Below, in pieces: positions 23,826-32,177 of a DNA stretch of 64,000 nucleotides (the first letter of the stretch is position 1; every line of letters begins with the position of its first letter). The DNA comes from JBBDIP01 sp050260675 (GTDB lineage Bacteria; Bacillota; Sulfobacillia; Fermentithermobacillales; Fermentithermobacillaceae), in NCBI GenBank assembly GCA_050260675.1, contig JBLNCN010000011.1:496001-560000 (forward strand), in the 5' to 3' direction. Both the position numbers and the translations under genes were made by a program. The notes under the pieces were generated by a model that saw nothing but the letters and a program-made list of their open reading frames with translations, was not told the DNA's origin and made no database searches.

Positions 23826-25609
23826 CTACGAATGTACCCCGGAAGCTCCCTACGACAGCTGTCATGCTGCGTATCGCACGCTTTCTCCGGCCCTACGCGT
23901 GGCATTACTCCGCCGGCATCCTAGGGATCGGTATAGCCAATCTCGCCATCAACGTGTTCATGGCCCAGATCATCATGAACCTATTCAGCGGGATCCTTGA
24001 GGCGTCCGGGCCCACACTCGCAGCCGCGACCAGGAACATGGCCATCCTCGGGGCCTCACTGGTAGTTTGGGTCTTCTTCTCCGTCATCCCGCTGTATAGG
24101 TCCATGGTTGGTTTTGAGAACGACGTGAGGCGCACGTTATTCCGCAAGTTCACGGGCGCACCCCTAGCGGATATCGAACGGAGGCACTCCGGAGACCTGC
24201 TCACCCGGGCCAATTCAGGGCTAAACCAGGCTTCCGGCCTGTTCATGGGGAACATCCAGAACCTCTTGAGTGCCCTCTTGCCTGGCGTCGGGTGCGGGGC
24301 CTACATGCTCCTTCTTGACGCGAGGATGGGAGCGGCCGGCGTAGCCTGCAGCGCAGTGCCTCTGGTCGTCAACGTCCTGTACGGCGACAGGCTTAGGAAG
24401 GCGGGCCGCGAGGTACAGGAGAAGCAGGCGGCTTTCACTGAGCGGATGTCGGACTTACTGCGTGGCGCCGATACAGTCCGCCATCTGAACCTGCAGGGGT
24501 TCGCGGCGGACCGGGCACAGTCGTCCAGCAATGACCTGCGCTCCTCCGTCCAAAGACACGTGCGACTGGATTCCCTCCGGCAGTTGTGCGACGGCGCTTC
24601 CTCCCTCGCCAGCGTGGCCTTTGTGGCCTATGCTAGCTATATCGCCGTGCGAGAGCCTGGCCTCGCCCCTACCGCTGTGGCAATGGGACAACTGGCGTCG
24701 TCGGTACGTTTTATGTTCGACAACTTAGGCCGAGTCATATCCAGTATCCAGTCCAATGTGGCGGGAGCCGAGAGAGTGCTCGAAGTCCTGGATATTCCCG
24801 ATGAACCGGAGAAGAGCGCGGCCTCTTCGGGACTTGCCGGACCGGCCCAGGATACGGCGGACCTCGACCCGGCTGACCCACCCGCGCTTAGCGTCTTTGG
24901 CCTCTCATTCCGGTACCCCGGCTCCAATGACGGGGCGCTGAAGGGAGTGTCGTTCTCGACCGGGATAGGCAGGCGGGTCGCGTTGGTGGGCCCGTCGGGC
25001 GGCGGCAAGAGCACATTGGTCAAGGTGTTACTCGGGCTCTACTCACCGGAGGCGGGGGATATCAGGGTCTGCGGCAAGAGCATCTACGACACTCCGCTCA
25101 AAGAATGGCGCAGTCTGTTCTCGTACGTCCCGCAGGTGCCGTTCTTGTTCGCCGGAACGGTCTACGAGAACATCCTGGGAGGCATGGAAGACCCGGGAGA
25201 GGAACGGGTCATGGAAGCCGCGCGCCTGGCGAACGCCCATGACTTCATCGTGGCCATGCAGGGCGGATATGGGACCAAGGTCACTGAGCGCGGGGAAAAC
25301 CTTTCGGGAGGGGAAAGGCAGCGCATAGCCATAGCCCGGGCGGTCCTGAGGGACGCTCCAATCCTGCTTCTCGATGAGGCGACATCGTCTCTGGACGCGG
25401 AATCGGAAGCGCTGGTCCAGGAAGCTTTGGACAGACTGATGGAGGGCCGGACCACTGTGGTGGTAGCTCACCGCCTGTCCACCGTGCGCAGAGCCAGCGA
25501 GATACTCTACATGGCCGAAGGACGGATACTTGAGAGGGGCTCCCACGAGGCCCTCATGGATCAAGGCGGCCTCTACAGGTCTCTGGTCGAACAAGGAATC
25601 AGGCAATGA
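23822..25609 (+). CDS. ABC exporter half-transporter B (ATP-binding/permease)
   Basis: A 595-residue partner of the preceding gene, with the same plan: six helices in the first 320 residues, then a nucleotide-binding domain with Walker A GPSGGGKST, signature LSGGERQR, Walker B ILLLDEATSSLD and H-loop VAHRLST. Both subunits keep a catalytic Glu, unlike heterodimers with one degenerate ATP site. Its start overlaps the preceding stop (GTGA). A strong hairpin terminator follows the stop by one or two bases. Confidence 0.92.
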   Translation: MTTNVPRKLPTTAVMLRIARFLRPYAWHYSAGILGIGIANLAINVFMAQIIMNLFSGILEASGPTLAAATRNMAILGASLVVWVFFSVIPLYRSMVGFENDVRRTLFRKFTGAPLADIERRHSGDLLTRANSGLNQASGLFMGNIQNLLSALLPGVGCGAYMLLLDARMGAAGVACSAVPLVVNVLYGDRLRKAGREVQEKQAAFTERMSDLLRGADTVRHLNLQGFAADRAQSSSNDLRSSVQRHVRLDSLRQLCDGASSLASVAFVAYASYIAVREPGLAPTAVAMGQLASSVRFMFDNLGRVISSIQSNVAGAERVLEVLDIPDEPEKSAASSGLAGPAQDTADLDPADPPALSVFGLSFRYPGSNDGALKGVSFSTGIGRRVALVGPSGGGKSTLVKVLLGLYSPEAGDIRVCGKSIYDTPLKEWRSLFSYVPQVPFLFAGTVYENILGGMEDPGEERVMEAARLANAHDFIVAMQGGYGTKVTERGENLSGGERQRIAIARAVLRDAPILLLDEATSSLDAESEALVQEALDRLMEGRTTVVVAHRLSTVRRASEILYMAEGRILERGSHEALMDQGGLYRSLVEQGIRQ

Positions 25610-25610
25610 A

Positions 25611-25640
25611 AGAGAGCGGGGGCCTCCCCGCTCTCTTCCT
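25611..25640 (+). terminator. Terminator of the ABC exporter operon
   Basis: AGAGAGCGGGG pairs perfectly with CCCCGCTCTCT (11 bp, 4-base loop), followed by TCCT. It lies immediately after the stop of half-transporter B and separates it from the convergent lemA gene. Confidence 0.75.
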
Positions 25641-25720
25641 GGACTCCCTTGTTGGGCACTCATGCTAGAGCCCGCCTATTAGGCCTCCTATCGGGTCCTC
25701 CTTCCGGGCTCCCGGCCGAC

Positions 25721-26290
25721 CTAAGTCCCGAAGTTGACTTCGGGCACTCCCTTAGCTGACTCCGGCACCTCAAAGTAGGCCCTCTCGCCGAACCCGGTAA
25801 GGCGCGCGAACAGCGACATGGGGAACTGCTTGACCATGGTGTTGTAGACCCGCACGCCCTCGTTGAACCTCATGCGTTCGGTGGCAAGGCGGTTCTCAGT
25901 CCCGGTCAGCTCATCCATGAGCGCCTGGAACTGCGCGTCTGCCTTCAAAGCAGGATAGTTCTCTACTACCACCAGAAGCCTGCTGAGTGCGCCCTGAAGC
26001 TCGCCGGCAGCCTGCGCTCTGTCGTCAATGGAGCCTGCTCCCGCCAGCTTCGCCCTTGCGTTGGCTATATCGGTGAAGATCTGCTGCTCATGCGCGGCAA
26101 ATCCCTTCACCGTGTTTACAAGGTTGGGTATCAGGTCGTTGCGCCTCTGCAGCTGGTTCTCAACCTGAGCCCAAAGGCCGTCGATGTTCTCATTCTCCCT
26201 AACCAAGGTGTTGTACTTCGAAATGCCCCATCCCACCGCCACGAGGATAAGGCCGAGAACAACCAGCAGTACAAGACCAGCCTTCTTCAC
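25721..26290 (-). CDS. lemA: LemA family protein
   Basis: A 189-residue LemA protein. An N-terminal membrane helix (KKAGLVLLVVLGLILVAVG) is followed by the helical LemA domain with WAQVENQLQRRNDLIPNLV and the MRFNEGVRVYNTMVKQFP signature. LemA proteins are membrane-anchored coiled bundles of unclear function, often encoded with TPM-domain proteins as here. GTG 26290 has GGAGGGAG five bases upstream. The TPM gene ends 48 bases upstream, so the pair is probably one transcript. Confidence 0.92.
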   Translation of the reverse strand: MKKAGLVLLVVLGLILVAVGWGISKYNTLVRENENIDGLWAQVENQLQRRNDLIPNLVNTVKGFAAHEQQIFTDIANARAKLAGAGSIDDRAQAAGELQGALSRLLVVVENYPALKADAQFQALMDELTGTENRLATERMRFNEGVRVYNTMVKQFPMSLFARLTGFGERAYFEVPESAKGVPEVNFGT

Positions 26291-26338
26291 GACGTCTCCC
26301 TCCAGTCTGGGTCAAAACGCATGCGCTTGCGTTACCTG

Positions 26339-27295
26339 TCACCACTTGCGGCCTGCGCCGCCGCCTCCACTCCGACCTCCGCCAAAGCCGCGGGGTCCGG
26401 AAAAGCCTCCCCCGCCGCTCCTGCCGCCTCTCCCAAAGCCCCCAAAGAAGGGACCAGGTCCCACGGGAGGCATGCCGCCCGTGCCCGGCCTAATGAGCCT
26501 CGACGTCCGGTACGGCTTCTCGTCGTGGTAACCGCACTTCGGGCAATGGAGGATCTTCATCGCCAGTCCTCCGGCATCATACGTGGCTCCCTGCACCACT
26601 CTATCGGTCACAGCCAACCTGGAATTGCACCGGGGACACCTGCGTCCTCTGATGCCAAAGTACGCTGCGATCAGCAAGGGTACGGCCAACAGCCCGGACA
26701 TGAGCCCCCAGGGGAAGGGCTCCGCGTCCTCCACTACAGGCTCATACTCTTTCGTAGCCGGCTTGATCTGAAGCGAAACCCCTGCGTCCTCGGCAACGTA
26801 TTGCGCCGCGTTCAGGAGCGCCGCATAGATGCCCTTGCCGAACTCACCTTCCTGAAGGTAGGGGATCATCTTGTCCAGCGACTCCCCGGCCCTACGGTCG
26901 GTGATGACTCCTTCAAGACCGTATCCGACCTCGATCCGGGTCTCACGCTCTTCCATCGCGATGAGGAGCAAAAGACCGTTGTCCTTGCCTTTTTCACCGA
27001 TCCCCCACTTCTCGAAGAGCTTCACTGCGTATACTTCGGGTGACTCGCCTTCCAGGCTATCCACCACGGCTACAGCAAAGACGGCTCCCGTCTGGTCGAG
27101 CAGCGATTGGACCAGAGCGTCGAGGTTGGCTTTGTCCGTGGGCGTAAGGACACCGGCGAAGTCATTGACGTTTCCCTTTGCCTCCGGGTACGTGGGGGCT
27201 GCCCAGGCAAGTCCGGGCAAGACCATGGACGCGAGGACGGCTGACGCAAGGACGACGGCCAAAAACAGCGCCGCCGGGGGGTTTCGCTGTCCCAT
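26339..27295 (-). CDS. TPM domain membrane protein (YgcG family)
   Basis: A 318-residue exported membrane protein. The signal peptide ends near AWAAP (about 33). The TPM phosphatase-like domain spans about 40-165 (VNDFAGVLTP, KDNGLLLLIAMEERETRIEVGYGLEG, the MIPYLQEGEFGKGI end). A membrane helix at about 195-213 is followed by a cytoplasmic four-cysteine zinc-ribbon-like motif (CPRCNSR, CPKCGYH) and a Gly/Arg-rich tail that probably lies disordered. In other bacteria TPM proteins work with LemA. The start at ATG 27295 fits the signal peptide, although its ribosome site (AAAGGTGG) is distant. Confidence 0.85.
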   Translation of the reverse strand: MGQRNPPAALFLAVVLASAVLASMVLPGLAWAAPTYPEAKGNVNDFAGVLTPTDKANLDALVQSLLDQTGAVFAVAVVDSLEGESPEVYAVKLFEKWGIGEKGKDNGLLLLIAMEERETRIEVGYGLEGVITDRRAGESLDKMIPYLQEGEFGKGIYAALLNAAQYVAEDAGVSLQIKPATKEYEPVVEDAEPFPWGLMSGLLAVPLLIAAYFGIRGRRCPRCNSRLAVTDRVVQGATYDAGGLAMKILHCPKCGYHDEKPYRTSRLIRPGTGGMPPVGPGPFFGGFGRGGRSGGGGFSGPRGFGGGRSGGGGAGRKW

Positions 27296-27385
27296 CTTGT
27301 GTCACGCCACCTTTCGTATCGTTAGTCCATCATAAGACTACGATATTGCTCCGCGCGCAGTCTGAGCATTTGAGCGGATGATTCT

Positions 27386-27796
27386 CTACCGCGCCATGAG
27401 TTCGGATAGGTCCAAAACGCGGTTGGATATGGCGTCAGCCGCGGCGTTCTCTTCTCTGGGGATATATGTGATATCCCACGCGCGGAATTTGCGGAGAAGG
27501 TACGTGACCCTGTTGTGAAGCGGGATGAGTTTCTCGTTCTTGACCTTGAACTCACCCTTCACCTGCTGCACACAAAGATTGGAGTCCGAACGGACCAGCA
27601 GTTCGTCGGCGCCGGCGTTCAGCGCCTCGGATATGCCCAGTATGAGACCGGAGTATTCGGCCACGTTATTAGTGGTCACTCCTAGATAGATGCCGAAGTG
27701 ACGCTCGGGAGCACCCTCCACCCTCACAACTGCCGCGCAGCTGGAAGGCCCGGGATTGCCCCTCGAGGCCCCGTCGATGTTGACAATGGCTTTCAT
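27386..27796 (-). CDS. Ribonuclease HI-like protein
   Basis: About 136 residues of the short RNase HI family (plant/archaeal-like, reverse-transcriptase-associated fold). The four active-site carboxylates fit IDGASRGNPG, NNVAEYSGL, VRSDSNL and AAADAIS. The substrate handle region of E. coli RNase HI is missing. It probably removes RNA from RNA-DNA hybrids. ATG 27796 has GGAGGTG 6 bases upstream; the open frame extends to 27838 across an 11-bp tandem repeat that is unlikely to be coding. Confidence 0.87.
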   Translation of the reverse strand: MKAIVNIDGASRGNPGPSSCAAVVRVEGAPERHFGIYLGVTTNNVAEYSGLILGISEALNAGADELLVRSDSNLCVQQVKGEFKVKNEKLIPLHNRVTYLLRKFRAWDITYIPREENAAADAISNRVLDLSELMAR

Positions 27797-27821
27797 CTCT
27801 AGCACCTCCGGTTTCGCGCCC

Positions 27822-27854
27822 AGACAATCGGAAGACAATCGGAAGACAATCGGA
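27822..27854. repeat. Three tandem 11-bp repeats
   Basis: AGACAATCGGA is repeated three times without change between the RNase HI start and the M14 peptidase stop. Confidence 0.8.
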
Positions 27855-27863
27855 TGCAGCCTG

Positions 27864-30335
27864 CTACACCCTCTCGCTGGATCCCAGGAAGATGGCGTTG
27901 AACACTATCTTGTATGTCCCTCTGGCCTGCGCTCTGAAGTATGGATTGAAGCCGGCCAGTACCGCCCTACCCTCTCCAATCGGGAATTCGACCAGAGCCG
28001 CTTTGTTCACAATGAGCTGCCCTCCCAGGAGCCATCCGGAGAGAAGCGGGTCGGTAGCCGGATAACGGGCGACTACGCTTCCGGCCTCGGTACCCCATAC
28101 GGGGCTCATTTCAAAGGCAACCGGGAGTTCGCGGGGCAGTCCATATCCCAGCGGGTGTTCCACGTCAACGATTGTCTTCAGGATGGAACCCGGGCAGAAG
28201 AACTCCTGCGGCTTCCGGTCGGCGACAATGTTGGTCGCACCCAAGCCGAGTTCCGATACCGCCCAGTTCGCGGCTCCACCCACGAAAACGGCGGTGCCTC
28301 CCTGCTCGATGAAGGCGGCGATGGCTTCCTTGCCTTCAGGGCCCAGACCCCCGCAGTACTCGGGCGGGTACATGCCGGACCTGTTGCCTTCAGAAATGAA
28401 GGCCGCCGGCTGAGACGGGATTATGATGGTATCGAACTCCTGCCGGAGGTCGCCTCTCCTCATGCGCTGGTTGGTTATCGAGGAGAAGGAGAACCCGTAT
28501 TCCTCCAGCACGTACCGTAGCCAGCCTTCGTCCGCTATCCCCCGATAACTCTTGTAGACGCCGACTCGGGGCAGCTTCAGGCGGAACACCGGGCTCTTCA
28601 CCTGCCCGATGCCGGCTGCCGAAACCCCGTGCTTCGCACAGGACAAAGAGAGCGCGTCCGATGCGGCTTTGGACACGAGGAAGGTGCCCGCAGGCACCGT
28701 GGCCTGACCGTCCCTGAAGCTCACCGCGGTCCGGCACACCTCCACACCCTGACGCAGAAGGTCGTTTACCACTTTCGCGGAGGCGTTTTGGGTGGGTGGG
28801 ATCGAGAGCCAGGAAGACTCGCCGTTTCCGGCAACGGACCCGCCTGGCTTCTCCAGAGAGGTCACCATCTCAAGCTTGGCTTCGAAAGGTTTCGTCACAG
28901 TGCTTACTTTAACGCCCATCATGAGCGGGAGCGTGTGGCCCGTCACGTCGTATGGCAGTTTTGGGGGACCGCCAGGGTACTGCCGGAGGTCCGGATAGTG
29001 CTGTACCTCGCAGAGGGTCTTGGCGTACGCCCCGTAGGGTTGCGCCAGTTTCACCACGTAGGACCCCTTGCCGAAGAAAGCGCCCTCTATCTCGAAAGGC
29101 TCAACGGCCTTGTGGATCTCGACCATGCCGTCGGAGAGTACCTTGAGGAGCTCGTAGAGGGCGACCGGATCCCGCTGGTCGGCGGGGAATACAAAGGCGA
29201 AGAGGTCCTTCCGCTCGACCGCCCGCTTCGATAGGCCGTAGAAGTTCTTAACCCACATCTCGCGGTTCTTGGCAGCATGGGATAGGCAACCGTAGGAGGC
29301 GAGCATGTCGTACTCCACGATGTCGGCAAGACGCCACTCCCCGCCGGGCCAGACCATCGGATGGTTCCACGCCGGTTCTTTGGGGTCCAGACCGTCCCTT
29401 GTGGGGCGTAGCTCTTCCTTCTTGCGGAACGAAGGCGAGGCGATGCGGCAGCTGGCCGCTTCAGACAGGATTCGGACTCCGCCGTGGTAGTGCTGGTAGG
29501 CGCGGGAGGGCGCGAAGGCATCATATGTGTTGAGCCACGAGACCCCTGTCTTGCCCGCGGACAGGACTTCTCCGGCCATGTGAATGCCCAGTTCTGCGAC
29601 CTCTTGCCTCAATATGTAGTCGACGTTGGGATCGTACGGGTCCATGAAAGGCGGCAGGAACAGCCGGAACCCGGCATCGCCCATCTGATGGGTGTCATAC
29701 ACGATGTGGGGGTGCCACACGTTGTGGAGCTTCTCCACGGTGAGCCGGTTCTCAACCAGGTTGAGCATGAACCAATCGCGGTTGTTGTCGTGCCCCGCGT
29801 ACTTCTGGTAGATGAAGGGCGGAGGCGTCCCCTCATAGGGGGTCCCCAGCGTCTTCTTGTACCAGTCGACCACCAAGTCGAGTCCGTCCGGGTTCAGCGA
29901 AGGCACGAGGAGGAGGATAACGTTGTCCAGGATCTCAAGGACTTTGGGGTCTTCGCTGGTCTCCAGCTCGTAGGCCAGCTGGACCGACATCTGGGTTCCG
30001 CCCACCTCAGTGGCATGGATTGAGTTGGAGAGCAGGACGATGGTCTTGCCTTTGTCTATCAGGGCTCTTGCTTCAGAATCAGATAAGCCCCTAGGGTCGG
30101 CCAGCCGGGACTGAACCTCGCGGTACTCGTCCAGGCGAGCGAGGGTTTCGGGTGAAGCGATTACCAGATAGAAGAACTCCCTGCCCTCGGTGCTCTTCCC
30201 CATGTCAACCCACCGGATTCGGCGGGCGCCGTCTGTCAGCTTGCGCAGATAGCCCGTGACCTCGTCCCACGGCGCCAGCTTTCGGTCGTCACCGGGATTC
30301 CAGCCGAGATACTCTTTGGGTGATATTGCAGGCAT
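27864..30335 (-). CDS. M14 family zinc carboxypeptidase-like protein with C-terminal GATase-like domain
   Basis: About 823 residues. The N-terminal third is an M14 metallopeptidase: NSIHATEVGG supplies His and Glu zinc ligands, and YDTHQMG the third ligand. NPDGLDL, NRDWF and a Glu later in the domain match the family. The last 250 residues look like a class I glutamine-amidotransferase-like fold (PAAFISEG, GGTAVFVGGAANW), which is usual in these large M14 proteins. No signal peptide is visible with the chosen start. ATG 30335 has GGAAGGAGG 11 bases upstream; a longer frame to 30479 runs through a terminator and repeat DNA. Likely role: peptide breakdown. Confidence 0.85.
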   Translation of the reverse strand: MPAISPKEYLGWNPGDDRKLAPWDEVTGYLRKLTDGARRIRWVDMGKSTEGREFFYLVIASPETLARLDEYREVQSRLADPRGLSDSEARALIDKGKTIVLLSNSIHATEVGGTQMSVQLAYELETSEDPKVLEILDNVILLLVPSLNPDGLDLVVDWYKKTLGTPYEGTPPPFIYQKYAGHDNNRDWFMLNLVENRLTVEKLHNVWHPHIVYDTHQMGDAGFRLFLPPFMDPYDPNVDYILRQEVAELGIHMAGEVLSAGKTGVSWLNTYDAFAPSRAYQHYHGGVRILSEAASCRIASPSFRKKEELRPTRDGLDPKEPAWNHPMVWPGGEWRLADIVEYDMLASYGCLSHAAKNREMWVKNFYGLSKRAVERKDLFAFVFPADQRDPVALYELLKVLSDGMVEIHKAVEPFEIEGAFFGKGSYVVKLAQPYGAYAKTLCEVQHYPDLRQYPGGPPKLPYDVTGHTLPLMMGVKVSTVTKPFEAKLEMVTSLEKPGGSVAGNGESSWLSIPPTQNASAKVVNDLLRQGVEVCRTAVSFRDGQATVPAGTFLVSKAASDALSLSCAKHGVSAAGIGQVKSPVFRLKLPRVGVYKSYRGIADEGWLRYVLEEYGFSFSSITNQRMRRGDLRQEFDTIIIPSQPAAFISEGNRSGMYPPEYCGGLGPEGKEAIAAFIEQGGTAVFVGGAANWAVSELGLGATNIVADRKPQEFFCPGSILKTIVDVEHPLGYGLPRELPVAFEMSPVWGTEAGSVVARYPATDPLLSGWLLGGQLIVNKAALVEFPIGEGRAVLAGFNPYFRAQARGTYKIVFNAIFLGSSERV

Positions 30336-30360
30336 TTGCGAAGAGGCCTCCTTCCACGGA

Positions 30361-30386
30361 AGAGCCCTGCGGCGGCAGGGCTCTTT
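30361..30386 (-). terminator. Terminator of the aminotransferase gene
   Basis: AGAGCCCTGC and GCAGGGCTCT form a perfect 10-bp stem with a 4-base loop, between the aminotransferase stop and the ribosome site of the M14 gene. The tail on the minus strand (TCCGTGG) has little U. Confidence 0.55.
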
Positions 30387-30444
30387 CCCCGGATAGGGTT
30401 TCCACTTATACGCAAACGTTTCCTGCCCAGGAGGGCAGCGTCGC

Positions 30445-30522
30445 TGCGGCTGCGACCCGCGGTTACGACGTGCAGTCACGATCCGCGGCTACGACCTACA
30501 ACTACGACCTGTGGCTACGATC
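30445..30522. repeat. Six degenerate 13-bp tandem repeats
   Basis: Six 13-base units run without a gap, with consensus YGYGGYTACGAYC. The first reads TGCGGCTGCGACC and the fourth CGCGGCTACGACC. The last unit covers the stop and final codons of the aminotransferase gene. Confidence 0.75.
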
Positions 30523-31903
30523 TTCGGCCGACCACCGACAGCGCGAGCTTGAAGAATGACTTGCTGTGGGAAAGCACGTCTTCCAGCGCGTTCAGGACGT
30601 AGTCGATCTCGGACTTCTGGACCACCAGAGGCGGCTCCAACCTCATGACGTTGGGGTTGTTCAGCGTGTAGGCGGTGATTATCTGATGCTTCTTCAGGAG
30701 CTCGCCTACTACCAGCGACGCGTAATACTCTTCCGCCACCTTACCCAGGGTCCCCGCCGTCAGAGTGTCGAGGATGTTGCTCACCGGCTTTTCGAACTCC
30801 ATGCCTATCAGGAGGCCCTTGCCCCTCACTTCCTGGACTCCTCCGTGCTTGGCCTGTAGAGCGCGGAGCGAGGTAAGGAAGTATTCGCCCAGCTCGGCCG
30901 CCTTCGCCGGCAAGTCCTCGCCCACGATCTTCTGGATGGATGCCAGAGCAGCCGCGCAGGCCCTCGCGCCTCCCCCAAAAGTGGATGTGTGCAGTACTGC
31001 GCGGGAGAGCCCGCCGTAAGCCTTTTCCCAGACCTTCCTGGTGGCCACGGTGGCGCCTATCGGGGCAACGCCTCCGCCCAGAGCCTTGGCCAGGCAGAGG
31101 ATGTCGGGAGTTACGTCTTCGTGCTCGCAGGCGAACAGCTTGCCGGTGCGGCCGAAACCGGTCTGGACTTCGTCAAGTATCAGGAGAGCCCCGTATCTCT
31201 CGGTGAGCTCGCGGACCTTCCTGAGATACCCGTCGGGATACACCATGACTCCGCCTTCGCCCTGTATGGGTTCAAGGATGAACGCGGCGACCTTTCGCTC
31301 CTTCAGCACCTTCTCCAGTGCGTCGGCATCCCCGAAAGGGATCTCGACCGTGTTCGCCAGGAGAGGTTGGAAGGGCTTCTTGTACTTCTCGCGGCCGCCG
31401 ACCGAGAGCGCGCCCAACGTCTTTCCATGGAACGCTCCGGTGCAGTGCACGAAGGCACCCTCGCCGCAAGCTCCGCGGGCGAGCTTTAGGGCGGATTCAA
31501 CGGCCTCAGTGCCGCTGTTGCAGAAGAAACTTATCTCCAGGTCACCGGGTGTAATCTGTGCCAGATCGTGAGCGAGAGCAGCCTGAAACGGGCTGGTCTG
31601 GGCCTGAAGAAAGTTGGGGCTCTCATTCACTCTGTCGACAGCTTCTAGGACGTCTTTAGGGTTATGCCCGAAGGGAAGGCTCCCGTAGCCTCCAAGGAAG
31701 TCCAGGTACCTTTTGCCCGAATCGTCATAGACCGAGACCCCGTCGGCGCGAACGAACCTGCGGTCAAAGCCGACGGCGGAAAGGAGCATCTTGAGGCCGG
31801 GGTTTACGTACTTGGCGAACAAGTCGCCGGTAGTGGAACGGTCCAGCGAAAGCGCTCCCGAAAGGCCCAAAAGGGCAGGCTTGCTCTTGGCGGTGGTTGC
31901 CAC
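30515..31903 (-). CDS. Class III aminotransferase (acetylornithine/putrescine aminotransferase-like)
   Basis: About 462 residues of PLP class III aminotransferase. Motifs are NSGTEAVESALKLAR (phosphate-binding), GAFHGKTLGALS, LILDEVQTGFGRTGK with the PLP aspartate, and CLAKALGGG with the Schiff-base lysine. The overall form resembles putrescine aminotransferase, but lysine, ornithine or GABA derivatives are possible donors. With the decarboxylase at 3.6 kb the organism could make and break down polyamines. GTG 31903 has GGGAGGA 10 bases upstream; the frame runs to ATG 31969 without a ribosome site. Upstream DNA holds a perfect 24-bp palindrome and paired TGTGCACA sites, so regulation by a specific repressor is likely. 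Confidence 0.88.
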   Translation of the reverse strand: MATTAKSKPALLGLSGALSLDRSTTGDLFAKYVNPGLKMLLSAVGFDRRFVRADGVSVYDDSGKRYLDFLGGYGSLPFGHNPKDVLEAVDRVNESPNFLQAQTSPFQAALAHDLAQITPGDLEISFFCNSGTEAVESALKLARGACGEGAFVHCTGAFHGKTLGALSVGGREKYKKPFQPLLANTVEIPFGDADALEKVLKERKVAAFILEPIQGEGGVMVYPDGYLRKVRELTERYGALLILDEVQTGFGRTGKLFACEHEDVTPDILCLAKALGGGVAPIGATVATRKVWEKAYGGLSRAVLHTSTFGGGARACAAALASIQKIVGEDLPAKAAELGEYFLTSLRALQAKHGGVQEVRGKGLLIGMEFEKPVSNILDTLTAGTLGKVAEEYYASLVVGELLKKHQIITAYTLNNPNVMRLEPPLVVQKSEIDYVLNALEDVLSHSKSFFKLALSVVGRRS

Positions 31904-31942
31904 GGTGGCTTTATCCTCCCTGCGAGGGATTTCTAAGGCATT

Positions 31943-31962
31943 TGTGCACATTGCTGTGCACA
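31943..31962. promoter_or_regulatory. Paired TGTGCACA palindromes upstream of the aminotransferase
   Basis: The 8-base palindrome TGTGCACA occurs at 31943-31950 and again at 31955-31962, 12 bases apart. It lies between the large palindrome and the aminotransferase start. Confidence 0.4.
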
Positions 31963-31982
31963 GGTTCATGTTACACCAGCCG

Positions 31983-32006
31983 GGTTACCGGTTGCAACCG
32001 GTAACC
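31983..32006. promoter_or_regulatory. Perfect 24-bp palindromic operator
   Basis: GGTTACCGGTTG at 31983-31994 is followed directly by its exact reverse complement at 31995-32006. With no loop it is better suited to a dimeric or tetrameric repressor than to an RNA hairpin. It lies 80 bases upstream of the aminotransferase start and about 170 bases upstream of the divergent MATE gene. A TTGACA on the minus strand (32022-32017) is close by but no matching -10 was found. Nothing else is recognised in the 274-base gap between the two genes. Confidence 0.6.
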
Positions 32007-32177
32007 TCTCGCATTATGTCAACATACTCTGTTTCGGGATGGCAGAACGCCTACCCGCGCGGCGCGGCTCCCTCCTCCCCCGGAGCCGCGCTGCCCTTGT
32101 GAGAGGCTCTCCCCACTTCCTAGCCCATACGGCTTAGTATAGAATGATCTTATTGCCTGATGGAAAAGAGGGGCTTC

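Noticed and set aside
22044..25609. Degenerate ATP site in the heterodimeric ABC exporter
   Set aside because: Both subunits keep canonical Walker A, signature, catalytic Glu and His.
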